Below the pieces are notes generated by a model. It did no database searches and was not told the DNA's origin. It was given only the letters and a program-made list of their open reading frames with translations. The translations under genes and the position numbers were made by a program. Of a stretch of 64,000 bases of DNA, positions 47,706-60,618 are shown piece after piece. Within the stretch, counting starts at the first letter, position 1. The number at the start of each line of letters is the position of its first letter. Where the stretch lies: NCBI GenBank assembly GCA_037349315.1, contig JBAIAC010000132.1, positions 1,550,001-1,614,000 on the forward strand. The letters run 5' to 3'. The stretch is from Chelydra serpentina (taxonomy: Eukaryota; Chordata; Testudines; Chelydridae).

Positions 47706-47894
47706 CTTTTGGGGAGAATGTTCTGGTTAGAAAAGCAGGAAGAGTTTTACGGTGATGATGCTTCTTTAAAGCAGATTTTTTTCAAGTAGTTGAAAAATCT
47801 GAGTTCTTTAGCTAGCGCTTTGGCTTCTTTATGATAAAATACCGTTACGATGTCTTGGGAGCATTTTGTGAGTCTATAACAGTGAGGTTCTTTC

Positions 47895-48278
47895 TTGCCC
47901 CATCTCAGAAAAAGATAGATTAGAATTGGAAAGACTCAGAAAAAAGGGGCAACAAAACGATGAGGGGATATGGGACTGCGTCTGTATAAGAAGAGATTAA
48001 TCAGATTGGGACTTTTCAGCTGGGAAAAGGGACGACTAAAGGGGGATACGATGGAGGTCTATAAAATCATGACTGGTGTGGAGAAAGTAAATAAAGAAGT
48101 GTTATTGACTCCTTCTCATAACACAAGGTCTAGGGGTCACCAAATGAAATTAATAGGTAGCAGGTTTAAAACAAACAAACGGAAGTGTTTCTTCCCACAA
48201 GAACACAGTCAACCTGTGGAACTCTTTGCCACAGGATGTTCTGTAGGCCAAGACTATAACAGGGTTCAAAAAAGAACT
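47895..48278 (+). mobile_element. CR1 fragment, sense, +1 variant (unit 11)
   Basis: Has the one-base insertion of unit 5. Confidence 0.82.
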
Positions 48279-48557
48279 TTGTTGGACTGACCGCCTGTGG
48301 GAAGCGCGGACACGCCAAGGGCTAGAAGCAGGGAAGAAGAGACCAAAGGAGCCAGTGGAACCTCGGCTTGAGTCAAGAGAAGACACAGGCATCAAGTGTC
48401 TTCTTAGAGCAGCCGACAGAATAGGCCTGTCATGAAAAGATGGGAAAACAGCCCCAGTAACAGATAAAGACACTGCTTCAACACAGGCTAAGGAAAAATT
48501 ACAGAGTGCTCCAAAGAACACTTCCTGAGATCTTGCTTTCTTTCCACAACTGCGCAC

Positions 48558-48721
48558 CAGGGGAAAGCGCGAACGCAGTCCCCCACTACCACAAATTCTG
48601 CAGTTGAGTTTCCCACATTTGGGGAAATCACAGAGGTCAGCACACCCGCAGTGCAATGGATGAGCCTCACGCTGGGAAAACCACCTTGCTGATCATGGTA
48701 TCTCCCCTGCCAGGTAAGTAT
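48558..48721 (-). ncRNA. RNU1: U1 snRNA gene, unit 11
   Basis: Array-consensus sequence over all 164 nt. Confidence 0.95.
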
Positions 48722-49007
48722 AAGTCCCCACCGCTCAGCCGCCGCCTGCCCTCGCTCGCCCAACACTCTCAACCCACGGTGGGGAACGCCCCAGCCAGCC
48801 TCCCTCGCCCCACCCCCACTACCACGAGCTGCCCCGTCCTGGCCCCTGGGCCACACTCTTCTCCACACCCAGCCCCAGGTGCCAGATTCCCGCCCTGCTC
48901 GGTAGCCTGCTCCCACAATGCTCTGCTCGCACACATATCTGCAAACGTGCTCACGCGGCACCGCCCCTCCGGAAACAGAGAAAACATGGGGATTCGTTAT
49001 TCTAATT

Positions 49008-49300
49008 CAGGGATAGGCAACCTATGGCACGCGTGCCAAAGGCGGCACGCGAGCTGATTTTCAGTGGCGCTCACACCGGTCCAGGGGGCTCTGCATTTTA
49101 ATTTAATTTTAAATGAAGCTTCTTAAACATTTTAAAAACCTTATTTACTTTATATACAACAATAGTTTAGTTCTATATTTTAGACTTATAGAAAGAGAGC
49201 TTCTGAAAACGTTAAAATGCATTACTGGCACGCAAAACCTTAAATTAGACTGAATAAATGAAGACTCGGAACACCACTTCTGAAAGGTTGCCGACCCCTG
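49008..49300. mobile_element. hAT-type MITE (unit 11)
   Basis: Same element. Confidence 0.83.
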
Positions 49301-49865
49301 CTTTAGATTGTATAATTTGGGTGTCTTTCTCTCGTGGTCTCCATGGAGAGGAATATTTAGGAATTTCTCCTTTTCGGGGGGGGGTTCATTTCAGTGAGGT
49401 TGTTACCTCTCCTTTAACAACAGCAACACCTTCTGGTTGGACTTTGCTGCTCGAACTTCTCTGGAAGGCTGAAGCTTAAATTGTAAAAAACCAGAGCTTT
49501 GGAAAATATGGTTTATATATGTAGAGCTTGATGTGTTAGCGAGATGTTTTTCCAGCAGGGGACTATTTTGTGATCTCTGTTCCTCTTGCTCTTTGGTTTC
49601 ATAAGTTTTTGGTGTTAGTGATTAGCTGAGGCAAGGCTTGCGTAATGTCGAAAATAACTTTCAGATATATTTTCAAGTTCCTTTGTTTTCCCCATGCATG
49701 ATTGCATTTCCAAAGAAAGGAATTAGAATAACGAATCCCCATGTTTTCTGTGTTCATATTTAATGGGTCAAAAAGGGTATTCATACTGGCCTACCCAGTT
49801 ATTCTAAATGACCACATGCAGCAGAGCTCATTAACAATGAATTCTTTCACCCCATGATTTCCCGT

Positions 49866-50931
49866 GAGAAGGCCACAGTGGCTCAGACTAATGGTCCATC
49901 TAGCCCAGTATTGTGTCTCTGACCTTGGCCACTACAAGAACGTCTGGTGGAGTGTACAGCACAGGACCATTTGGAGTGATCCACCCTCATCTTCCACTCC
50001 TGCTCTCTGTGTAGTCAGAGATTTAGGGCTTGCCTCGAGCATGGGATTGCATCACTGACCAACTTCCCCAATGACTCTTGGTGGACCTAGTCTCTATTAA
50101 CTTCTCTCATTCTCGGTGGAAGCCAGGTATACTTGTAGCCCTCACAGCATACACGGCAAGGAGTTCTGCACGTTCATTTTGTCACCCCCACCACCTTTAC
50201 TGTATTGGGCGAAAAGGGTAAATAACACTTTGCTCTTCACTTTAGCCACGTCATTCATGGTTTGACAGACCTCTCTCATCGTGGTTCTCAACCTTTTTTT
50301 CACCGGGGCCCCTAAAATGAAACAAACAGCCCTGCGGTTCCCCAACCGGAGGTGAAGCGGAGGGGGAGAAGCACACGGGGTCACCTGCCCCCCACGTTCT
50401 GCCCTCCATTTTGCCATGCTCCCTGAAATGCTAATGTAACAGGGCAGAGCAGTGTCGCCTTGGCTAGCTGCTGCCTGCTCGTGGAGTCAGTGGCTGTGAG
50501 GCAACCCTCACTGATGGCAGGGGGAGATTTCTCTTGTGCCGTGATACTTCCGTTTGTTCTTGTTGTTGTTGTTGTTGGGCCCCTCCTCTCCCCTCCTCTT
50601 CCCTCCCCTTTCCTTCCCTTCCTCCACCCCCCGCAAAGGAGGCAGGCAGGCTTGGTGGCCCGCTGAAGTGAGTCGGAGGTGGGTCAAGCCCAGGTTTCTT
50701 TTGGCAGACGCCCGGTTGAGAACCGGTGCCGTACCGTATCCCTCCCTAGTCATCTCTTGTCAAAACTGACCAGTGTCTGTAGTCTCGCCTCATACTTTGG
50801 AAGTCTGCTATTTACCCCTTTCCACTGTGAAAACTGACTATTTATTGCCACCCTTTGTTTCCTAGCTGCTAACCGGTTACTGATCCATGAGAGGGCTGAA
50901 GCCAGCTCGTGACTGTGAGCGCCAACCGCAG
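49866..50931 (-). mobile_element. Antisense CR1 fragment (unit 11)
   Basis: Same composite structure. Confidence 0.8.
50280..50729. mobile_element. Nested hAT-like element (unit 11)
   Basis: Same element. Confidence 0.62.
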
Positions 50932-51149
50932 GGCAGACGGTTAAGAAGCAGGGCACAATCCGTCCAAGTTGGTTGTGTGTTCTAGATTCAGATTTCGCCA
51001 CGTGTCGGATTATGGATTATGTGCCTTTGATGACTTTTTACACCAAATTTGCTATTTGGGGATCACTTAAGCATTATGTGCAGACGACTGGAAATGTTTT
51101 TATTAAGCTGTATTTTAGATCATTTTAACATTAGCTTGACTCAAAATTT

Positions 51150-51308
51150 TAAATCTGTTCTTATGGCTTTAATAACTGATACTTCCTCTATCTGAGGACT
51201 ATCTATTAAACTGATTTTTGGAATAGGGAGATGGAATGGCAGCTTTCTCCATCCACTGCACACATCGCCGTTATTGCAGTACTGGACCTCCAGGAACGGT
51301 GGACCTCC
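51150..51308 (+). pseudogene. U2-like pseudogene, unit 11
   Basis: Same sequence as unit 1. Confidence 0.83.
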
Positions 51309-52209
51309 CTGTGGGGAGAATATCATGGCTGAAGAGCAGCGAAGAAACGTGGTGTTGTCTGTGTTAACATTTGGTTTGTACTAAGAGTACGGTTTTGAGT
51401 CATTTGTAACTCTTTGGTTAGTTATTAGGAAGATCTTATTAGTAGGCCTCTGAGTTGAAAGGCTGCTCTTGCAGATTTTACTTTGTCATTGCTCGTAGGT
51501 CAGTTAAACAGCTGCTTTCTTAGTCTATTCTGTGTCGGTTCTTAAACCGCTCTCCTTAGTACACCGTCCGGAATTGATTGCACGGTTTGGATCATTCTTT
51601 CCCTCGTCTCCCCACAGAAAAGAAATTTTCCATCCCTTTCCCGTTGGGAAAACGCCACCGTTTTAACTTAGGAAACAGTCTCGGTAAATCTTTTGCCCAG
51701 ACCAGGGATAGTTCACAGGAGCAGAAGAGGAGGAAGGTTGCGGCCCTTTGAGTCAGATTCATAGCGTTTAAGGCCAGAAGGAGCCAGCCGATCACCTCAG
51801 CGGGACTGAGGTGCACCAATGCCCGAGGCCCTGCAATGGCAAGGAGTTGAGTTGATGCAATTGACTGTATGTTTGAGATAGTTCTGTGGGAAGGAGCAGA
51901 AAAGAGCATTGGGGCTGCGGTCTAGCGCTTGCACAGGCTTTCGGTGCCCTGTTCTGCTGTAAGAGTGAACACTGAGAGATTGCTGGTCACAGGTGGGTTT
52001 GTGCAAATTAGGAGTGTCCAGGGAACTGCCTTTGAACAGAATTGTGTGTTAAGGGTTCTTGCTTTGAATTCTTCCACTGGAGTCATTTCGGGGAAGTGAT
52101 CCTCACTTAGCGTTACCCAGTGATGGTGTTTGTTACGTGTCTCGGAGCTCGTCACGGTGAGGTAGAAAGCGTTGGGGGCAGGGGTGTGCGTGCGTCACAG
52201 AGTCTCCGC

Positions 52210-52400
52210 ATCGCTTCTCGGCTCCTCGGAGCTCAGATCAAGTGTAGTATCTGTTCTTATCAGTTTAATATCTGGTAGGTCCTTTAGTTGAGGACTGTAT
52301 ATTAAATGGATTTTTGAAACAGGGGGATGGAAGAGGAGCTTGCTCGGTCCACCCTATGCATCAACCTGGTATTGCAGTGTCTCCAGGACCGGTGCGTCTC
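52210..52400 (+). ncRNA. RNU2: U2 snRNA gene, unit 12
   Basis: Majority sequence; the MITE of this unit lies about 3.8 kb downstream and does not touch it. Confidence 0.9.
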
Positions 52401-52589
52401 CTTTTGGGGAGAATGTTCTGGTTAGAAAAGCAGGAAGAGTTTTACGGTGATGATGCTTCTTTAAAGCAGATTTTTTTCAAGTAGTTGAAAAATCTGAGTT
52501 CTTTAGCTAGCGCTTTGGCTTCTTTATGATAAAATACCGTTACGATGTCTTGGGAGCATTTTGTGAGTCTATAACAGTGAGGTTCTTTC

Positions 52590-52972
52590 TTGCCCCATCT
52601 CAGAAAAAGATAGATTAGAATTGGAAAGACTCAGAAAAAAGGGGCAACAAAACGATGAGGGGATATGGGACTGCGTCTGTATAAGAAGAGATTAATCAGA
52701 TTGGGACTTTTCAGCTGGGAAAAGGGACGACTAAAGGGGGATACGATGGAGGTCTATAAAATCATGACTGGTGTGGAGAAAGTAAATAAAGAAGTGTTAT
52801 TGACTCCTTCTCATAACACAAGGTCTAGGGGTCACCAAATGAAATTAATAGGTAGCAGGTTTAAAACAAACAAACGGAAGTGTTTCTTCCCACAACACAC
52901 AGTCAACCTGTGGAACTCTTTGCCACAGGATGTTCTGTAGGCCAAGACTATAACAGGGTTCAAAAAAGAACT
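52590..52972 (+). mobile_element. CR1 fragment, sense (unit 12)
   Basis: Same relic with the TAG stop. Confidence 0.82.
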
Positions 52973-53251
52973 TTGTTGGACTGACCGCCTGTGGGAAGCG
53001 CGGACACGCCAAGGGCTAGAAGCAGGGAAGAAGAGACCAAAGGAGCCAGTGGAACCTCGGCTTGAGTCAAGAGAAGACACAGGCATCAAGTGTCTTCTTA
53101 GAGCAGCCGACAGAATAGGCCTGTCATGAAAAGATGGGAAAACAGCCCCAGTAACAGATAAAGACACTGCTTCAACACAGGCTAAGGAAAAATTACAGAG
53201 TGCTCCAAAGAACACTTCCTGAGATCTTGCTTTCTTTCCACAACTGCGCAC

Positions 53252-53415
53252 CAGTGGAAAGCGCGAACGCAGTCCCCCACTACCACAAATTCTGCAGTTG
53301 AGTTTCCCACATTTGGGGAAATCACAGAGGTCAGCACACCCGCAGTGCAATGGATGAGCCTCACGCTGGGAAAACCACCTTGCTGATCATGGTATCTCCC
53401 CTGCCAGGTAAGTAT
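53252..53415 (-). ncRNA. RNU1: U1 snRNA gene, unit 12
   Basis: Carries C161A (plus-strand T at 53255) in the 3' side of stem-loop IV; the PSE-to-DSE interval has one private T near 53540. Otherwise consensus. Confidence 0.94.
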
Positions 53416-53701
53416 AAGTCCCCACCGCTCAGCCGCCGCCTGCCCTCGCTCGCCCAACACTCTCAACCCACGGTGGGGAACGCCCCAGCCAGCCTCCCTC
53501 GCCCCACCCCCACTACCACGAGCTGCCCCGTCCTGGCCCTTGGGCCACACTCTTCTCCACACCCAGCCCCAGGTGCCCGATTCCCGCCCTGCTCGGTAGC
53601 CTGCTCCCACAATGCTCTGCTCGCACACATAACTGCAAACGTGCTCACGCGGCACCGCCCCTCCGGAAACAGAGAAAACATGGGGATTCGTTATTCTAAT
53701 T

Positions 53702-53994
53702 CAGGGATAGGCAACCTATGGCACGCGTGCCAAAGGCGGCACGCGAGCTGATTTTCAGTGGCGCTCACACCGGTCCAGGGGGCTCTGCATTTTAATTTAA
53801 TTTTAAATGAAGCTTCTTAAACATTTTAAAAACCTTATTTACTTTATATACAACAATAGTTTAGTTCTATATTTTAGACTTATAGAAAGAGAGCTTCTGA
53901 AAACGTTAAAATGCATTACTGGCACGCAAAACCTTAAATTAGACTGAATAAATGAAGACTCGGAACACCACTTCTGAAAGGTTGCCGACCCCTG
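53702..53994. mobile_element. hAT-type MITE (unit 12)
   Basis: Same element. Confidence 0.83.
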
Positions 53995-54559
53995 CTTTAG
54001 ATTGTATAATTTGGGTGTCTTTCTCTCGTGGTCTCCATGGAGAGGAATATTTAGGAATTTCTCCTTTTCGGGGGGGGGTTCATTTCAGTGAGGTTGTTAC
54101 CTCTCCTTTAACAACAGCAACACCTTCTGGTTGGACTTTGCTGCTCGAACTTCTCTGGAAGGCTGAAGCTTAAATTGTAAAAAACCAGAGCTTTGGAAAA
54201 TATGGTTTATATATGTAGAGCTTGATGTGTTAGCGAGATGTTTTTCCAGCAGGGGACTATTTTGTGATCTCTGTTCCTCTTGCTCTTTGGTTTCATAAGT
54301 TTTTGGTGTTAGTGATTAGCTGAGGCAAGGCTTGCGTAATGTCGAAAATAACTTTCAGATATATTTTCAAGTTCCTTTGTTTTCCCCATGCATGATTGCA
54401 TTTCCAAAGAAAGGAATTAGAATAACGAATCCCCATGTTTTCTGTGTTCATATTTAATGGTACAAAAAGGGTATTCATACTGGCCTACCCAGTTATTCTA
54501 AATGACCACATGCAGCAGAGCTCATTAACAATGAATTCTTTCACCCCATGATTTCCCGT

Positions 54560-55625
54560 GAGAAGGCCACAGTGGCTCAGACTAATGGTCCATCTAGCCC
54601 AGTATTGTGTCTCTGACCTTGGCCACTACAAGAACGTCTGGTGGAGTGTACAGCACAGGACCATTTGGAGTGATCCACCCTCATCTTCCACTCCTGCTCT
54701 CTGTGTAGTCAGAGATTTAGGGCTTGCCTCGAGCATGGGATTGCATCACTGACCAACTTCCCCAATGACTCTTGGTGGACCTAGTCTCTATTAACTTCTC
54801 TCATTCTCGGTGGAAGCCAGGTATACTTGTAGCCCTCACAGCATACACGGCAAGGAGTTCTGCACGTTCATTTTGTCACCCCCACCACCTTTACTGTATT
54901 GGGCGAAAAGGGTAAATAACACTTTGCTCTTCACTTTAGCCACGTCATTCATGGTTTGACAGACCTCTCTCATCGTGGTTCTCAACCTTTTTTTCACCGG
55001 GGCCCCTAAAATGAAACAAACAGCCCTGCGGTTCCCCAACCGGAGGTGAAGCGGAGGGGGAGAAGCACACGGGGTCACCTGCCCCCCACGTTCTGCCCTC
55101 CATTTTGCCATGCTCCCTGAAATGCTAATGTAACAGGGCAGAGCAGTGTCGCCTTGGCTAGCTGCTGCCTGCTCGTGGAGTCAGTGGCTGTGAGGCAACC
55201 CTCACTGATGGCAGGGGGAGATTTCTCTTGTGCCGTGATACTTCCGTTTGTTCTTGTTGTTGTTGTTGTTGGGCCCCTCCTCTCCCCTCCTCTTCCCTCC
55301 CCTTTCCTTCCCTTCCTCCACCCCCCGCAAAGGAGGCAGGCAGGCTTGGTGGCCCGCTGAAGTGAGTCGGAGGTGGGTCAAGCCCAGGTTTCTTTTGGCA
55401 GACGCCCGGTTGAGAACCGGTGCCGTACCGTATCCCTCCCTAGTCATCTCTTGTCAAAACTGACCAGTGTCTGTAGTCTCGCCTCATACTTTGGAAGTCT
55501 GCTATTTACCCCTTTCCACTGTGAAAACTGACTATTTATTGCCACCCTTTGTTTCCTAGCTGCTAACCGGTTACTGATCCATGAGAGGGCTGAAGCCAGC
55601 TCGTGACTGTGAGCGCCAACCGCAG
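54560..55625 (-). mobile_element. Antisense CR1 fragment (unit 12)
   Basis: Same composite structure. Confidence 0.8.
54974..55423. mobile_element. Nested hAT-like element (unit 12)
   Basis: Same element. Confidence 0.62.
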
Positions 55626-55843
55626 GGCAGACGGTTAAGAAGCAGGGCACAATCCGTCCAAGTTGGTTGTGTGTTCTAGATTCAGATTTCGCCACGTGTC
55701 GGATTATGGATTATGTGCCTTTGATGACTTTTTACACCAAATTTGCTATTTGGGGATCACTTAAGCATTATGTGCAGACGACTGGAAATGTTTTTATTAA
55801 GCTGTATTTTAGATCATTTTAACATTAGCTTGACTCAAAATTT

Positions 55844-56002
55844 TAAATCTGTTCTTATGGCTTTAATAACTGATACTTCCTCTATCTGAGGACTATCTAT
55901 TAAACTGATTTTTGGAATAGGGAGATGGAATGGCAGCTTTCTCCATCCACTGCACACATCGCCGTTATTGCAGTACTGGACCTCCAGGAACGGTGGACCT
56001 CC
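55844..56002 (+). pseudogene. U2-like pseudogene, unit 12
   Basis: Same sequence as unit 1; the Harbinger MITE begins about 215 bp downstream. Confidence 0.83.
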
Positions 56003-56216
56003 CTGTGGGGAGAATATCATGGCTGAAGAGCAGCGAAGAAACGTGGTGTTGTCTGTGTTAACATTTGGTTTGTACTAAGAGTACGGTTTTGAGTCATTTG
56101 TAACTCTTTGGTTAGTTATTAGGAAGATCTTATTAGTAGGCCTCTGAGTTGAAAGGCTGCTCTTGCAGATTTTACTTTGTCATTGCTCGTAGGTCAGTTA
56201 AACAGCTGCTTTCTTA

Positions 56217-56511
56217 GGCTAGGTCTACACTACCCCCCCCTATCGAACTAAGGTACGCAACTTCAGCTACGTGAATAACGTAGCTGAAGTCGCAGTACCT
56301 TAGTTCGAATGAAAAAGCACTTACCCGGGGTCCACACGCGGCGCGCAGGCTCCCCCGTCGACTCCGCCTACTCCGTTCGTCGAGCTGGAGTACCAGCGTC
56401 GACAACGGAGCACTTCCTGGTTCGATTTATCGCGTCTTGACAAGACGCGATAAATCGAACCCAGAACATCGATCCGACGCGTTCGACAGACGCGTAAGTA
56501 TAGACGTACCC
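56217..56511. mobile_element. Harbinger-type MITE, only in unit 12
   Basis: A 295-bp insertion absent from all other units. The empty site reads CTTTCTTAGTCTATTC; here the element is flanked by TTA on both sides (56214-56216 and 56512-56514), the three-base target typical of PIF/Harbinger. The ends are imperfect inverted repeats, GGCTAGGTCTACACTAC and, reversed, GGGTACGTCTATACTTAC. Inside are three palindromes: arms 56243-56272/56278-56308, 56357-56374/56387-56403, and perfect 20-bp arms 56420-56439/56441-56460 around one A. It has no coding capacity and must have been mobilised in trans. Similar elements are known to me from turtles. Confidence 0.88.
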
Positions 56512-57201
56512 TTAGTCTATTCTGTGTCGGTTCTTAAACCGCACTCCTTAGTACACCGTCCGGAATTGATTGCACGGTTTGGATCATTCTTTCCCTCGTC
56601 TCCCCACAGAAAAGAAATTTTCCATCCCTTTCCCGTTGGGAAAACGCCACCGTTTTAACTTAGGAAACAGTCTCGGTAAATCTTTTGCCCAGACCAGGGA
56701 TAGTTCACAGGAGCAGAAGAGGAGGAAGGTTGCGGCCCTTTGAGTCAGATTCATAGCGTTTAAGGCCAGAAGGAGCCAGCCGATCACCTCAGCGGGACTG
56801 AGGTGCACCAATGCCCGAGGCCCTGCAATGGCAAGGAGTTGAGTTGATGCAATTGACTGTATGTTTGAGATAGTTCTGTGGGAAGGAGCAGAAAAGAGCA
56901 TTGGGGCTGCGGTCTAGCGCTTGCACAGGCTTTCGGTGCCCTGTTCTGCTGTAAGAGTGAACACTGAGAGATTGCTGGTCACAGGTGGGTTTGTGCAAAT
57001 TAGGAGTGTCCAGGGAACTGCCTTTGAACAGAATTGTGTGTTAAGGGTTCTTGCTTTGAATTCTTCCACTGGAGTCATTTCGGGGAAGTGATCCTCACTT
57101 AGCGTTACCCAGTGATGGTGTTTGTTACGTGTCTCGGAGCTCGTCACGGTGAGGTAGAAAGCGTTGGGGGCAGGGGTGTGCGTGCGTCACAGAGTCTCCG
57201 C

Positions 57202-57392
57202 ATCGCTTCTCGGCTCCTCGGAGCTCAGATCAAGTGTAGTATCTGTTCTTATCAGTTTAATATCTGGTAGGTCCTTTAGTTGAGGACTGTATATTAAATG
57301 GATTTTTGAAACAGGGGGATGGAAGAGGAGCTTGCTCGGTCCACCCTATGCATCAACCTGGTATTGCAGTGTCTCCAGGACCGGTGCGTCTC
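57202..57392 (+). ncRNA. RNU2: U2 snRNA gene, unit 13
   Basis: Majority sequence. The Harbinger MITE of unit 12 lies about 690 bp upstream, outside the octamer and PSE. Confidence 0.9.
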
Positions 57393-57581
57393 CTTTTGGG
57401 GAGAATGTTCTGGTTAGAAAAGCAGGAAGAGTTTTACGGTGATGATGCTTCTTTAAAGCAGATTTTTTTCAAGTAGTTGAAAAATCTGAGTTCTTTAGCT
57501 AGCGCTTTGGCTTCTTTATGATAAAATACCGTTACGATGTCTTGGGAGCATTTTGTGAGTCTATAACAGTGAGGTTCTTTC

Positions 57582-57965
57582 TTGCCCCATCTCAGAAAAA
57601 GATAGATTAGAATTGGAAAGACTCAGAAAAAAGGGGCAACAAAACGATGAGGGGATATGGGACTGCGTCTGTATAAGAAGAGATTAATCAGATTGGGACT
57701 TTTCAGCTGGGAAAAGGGACGACTAAAGGGGGATACGATGGAGGTCTATAAAATCATGACTGGTGTGGAGAAAGTAAATAAAGAAGTGTTATTGACTCCT
57801 TCTCATAACACAAGGTCTAGGGGTCACCAAATGAAATTAATAGGTAGCAGGTTTAAAACAAACAAACGGAAGTGTTTCTTCCCACAAGAACACAGTCAAC
57901 CTGTGGAACTCTTTGCCACAGGATGTTCTGTAGGCCAAGACTATAACAGGGTTCAAAAAAGAACT
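57582..57965 (+). mobile_element. CR1 fragment, sense, +1 variant (unit 13)
   Basis: Has the one-base insertion of unit 5. Confidence 0.82.
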
Positions 57966-58244
57966 TTGTTGGACTGACCGCCTGTGGGAAGCGTGGACAC
58001 GCCAAGGGCTAGAAGCAGGGAAGAAGAGACCAAAGGAGCCAGTGGAACCTCGGCTTGAGTCAAGAGAAGACACAGGCATCAAGTGTCTTCTTAGAGCAGC
58101 CGACAGAATAGGCCTGTCATGAAAAGATGGGAAAACAGCCCCAGTAACAGATAAAGACACTGCTTCAACACAGGCTAAGGAAAAATTACAGAGTGCTCCA
58201 AAGAACACTTCCTGAGATCTTGCTTTCTTTCCACAACTGCGCAC

Positions 58245-58408
58245 CAGGGGAAAGCGCGAACGCAGTCCCCCACTACCACAAATTCTGCAGTTGAGTTTCC
58301 CACATTTGGGGAAATCACAGAGGTCAGCACACCCGCAGTGCAATGGATGAGCCTCACGCTGGGAAAACCACCTTGCTGATCATGGTATCTCCCCTGCCAG
58401 GTAAGTAT
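58245..58408 (-). ncRNA. RNU1: U1 snRNA gene, unit 13
   Basis: Array-consensus sequence over all 164 nt. Confidence 0.95.
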
Positions 58409-58694
58409 AAGTCCCCACCGCTCAGCCGCCGCCTGCCCTCGCTCGCCCAACACTCTCAACCCACGGTGGGGAACGCCCCAGCCAGCCTCCCTCGCCCCAC
58501 CCCCACTACCACGAGCTGCCCCGTCCTGGCCCCTGGGCCACACTCTTCTCCACACCCAGCCCCAGGTGCCAGATTCCCGCCCTGCTCGGTAGCCTGCTCC
58601 CACAATGCTCTGCTCGCACACATATCTGCAAACGTGCTCACGCGGCACCGCCCCTCCGGAAACAGAGAAAACATGGGGATTCGTTATTCTAATT

Positions 58695-58987
58695 CAGGGA
58701 TAGGCAACCTATGGCACGCGTGCCAAAGGCGGCACGCGAGCTGATTTTCAGTGGCGCTCACACCGGTCCAGGGGGCTCTGCATTTTAATTTAATTTTAAA
58801 TGAAGCTTCTTAAACATTTTAAAAACCTTATTTACTTTATATACAACAATAGTTTAGTTCTATATTTTAGACTTATAGAAAGAGAGCTTCTGAAAACGTT
58901 AAAATGCATTACTGGCACGCAAAACCTTAAATTAGACTGAATAAATGAAGACTCGGAACACCACTTCTGAAAGGTTGCCGACCCCTG
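58695..58987. mobile_element. hAT-type MITE (unit 13)
   Basis: Same element. Confidence 0.83.
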
Positions 58988-59552
58988 CTTTAGATTGTAT
59001 AATTTGGGTGTCTTTCTCTCGTGGTCTCCATGGAGAGGAATATTTAGGAATTTCTCCTTTTCGGGGGGGGGTTCATTTCAGTGAGGTTGTTACCTCTCCT
59101 TTAACAACAGCAACACCTTCTGGTTGGACTTTGCTGCTCGAACTTCTCTGGAAGGCTGAAGCTTAAATTGTAAAAAACCAGAGCTTTGGAAAATATGGTT
59201 TATATATGTAGAGCTTGATGTGTTAGCGAGATGTTTTTCCAGCAGGGGACTATTTTGTGATCTCTGTTCCTCTTGCTCTTTGGTTTCATAAGTTTTTGGT
59301 GTTAGTGATTAGCTGAGGCAAGGCTTGCGTAATGTCGAAAATAACTTTCAGATATATTTTCAAGTTCCTTTGTTTTCCCCATGCATGATTGCATTTCCAA
59401 AGAAAGGAATTAGAATAACGAATCCCCATGTTTTCTGTGTTCATATTTAATGGTACAAAAAGGGTATTCATACTGGCCTACCCAGTTATTCTAAATGACC
59501 ACATGCAGCAGAGCTCATTAACAATGAATTCTTTCACCCCATGATTTCCCGT

Positions 59553-60618
59553 GAGAAGGCCACAGTGGCTCAGACTAATGGTCCATCTAGCCCAGTATTG
59601 TGTCTCTGACCTTGGCCACTACAAGAACGTCTGGTGGAGTGTACAGCACAGGACCATTTGGAGTGATCCACCCTCATCTTCCACTCCTGCTCTCTGTGTA
59701 GTCAGAGATTTAGGGCTTGCCTCGAGCATGGGATTGCATCACTGACCAACTTCCCCAATGACTCTTGGTGGACCTAGTCTCTATTAACTTCTCTCATTCT
59801 CAGTGGAAGCCAGGTATACTTGTAGCCCTCACAGCATACACGGCAAGGAGTTCTGCACGTTCATTTTGTCACCCCCACCACCTTTACTGTATTGGGCGAA
59901 AAGGGTAAATAACACTTTGCTCTTCACTTTAGCCACGTCATTCATGGTTTGACAGACCTCTCTCATCGTGGTTCTCAACCTTTTTTTCACCGGGGCCCCT
60001 AAAATGAAACAAACAGCCCTGCGGTTCCCCAACCGGAGGTGAAGCGGAGGGGGAGAAGCACACGGGGTCACCTGCCCCCCACGTTCTGCCCTCCATTTTG
60101 CCATGCTCCCTGAAATGCTAATGTAACAGGGCAGAGCAGTGTCGCCTTGGCTAGCTGCTGCCTGCTCGTGGAGTCAGTGGCTGTGAGGCAACCCTCACTG
60201 ATGGCAGGGGGAGATTTCTCTTGTGCCGTGATACTTCCGTTTGTTCTTGTTGTTGTTGTTGTTGGGCCCCTCCTCTCCCCTCCTCTTCCCTCCCCTTTCC
60301 TTCCCTTCCTCCACCCCCCGCAAAGGAGGCAGGCAGGCTTGGTGGCCCGCTGAAGTGAGTCGGAGGTGGGTCAAGCCCAGGTTTCTTTTGGCAGACGCCC
60401 GGTTGAGAACCGGTGCCGTACCGTATCCCTCCCTAGTCATCTCTTGTCAAAACTGACCAGTGTCTGTAGTCTCGCCTCATACTTTGGAAGTCTGCTATTT
60501 ACCCCTTTCCACTGTGAAAACTGACTATTTATTGCCACCCTTTGTTTCCTAGCTGCTAACCGGTTACTGATCCATGAGAGGGCTGAAGCCAGCTCGTGAC
60601 TGTGAGCGCCAACCGCAG
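59553..60618 (-). mobile_element. Antisense CR1 fragment (unit 13)
   Basis: Same composite structure; private A near 59802. Confidence 0.8.
59967..60416. mobile_element. Nested hAT-like element (unit 13)
   Basis: Same element. Confidence 0.62.

Larger units (their letters stand above)
46946..51640. repeat. Tandem unit 11 (4695 bp)
   Basis: The single extra base is the CR1 indel near 48201. It shares the GGGTCA variant near 49766 with units 2 and 3. Confidence 0.97.
51641..56632. repeat. Tandem unit 12 with a 298-bp insertion (4992 bp)
   Basis: Without the Harbinger-type MITE and its TTA duplication (298 bp together) the length is exactly 4694 bp. G-run of 9. It carries the C marker at 51801 and the A form of the U1 distal site. 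Confidence 0.97.

Noticed and set aside
56214..56658. Two frames unique to unit 12
   Set aside because: They fall in the Harbinger MITE and its junction, which has no transposase motif.
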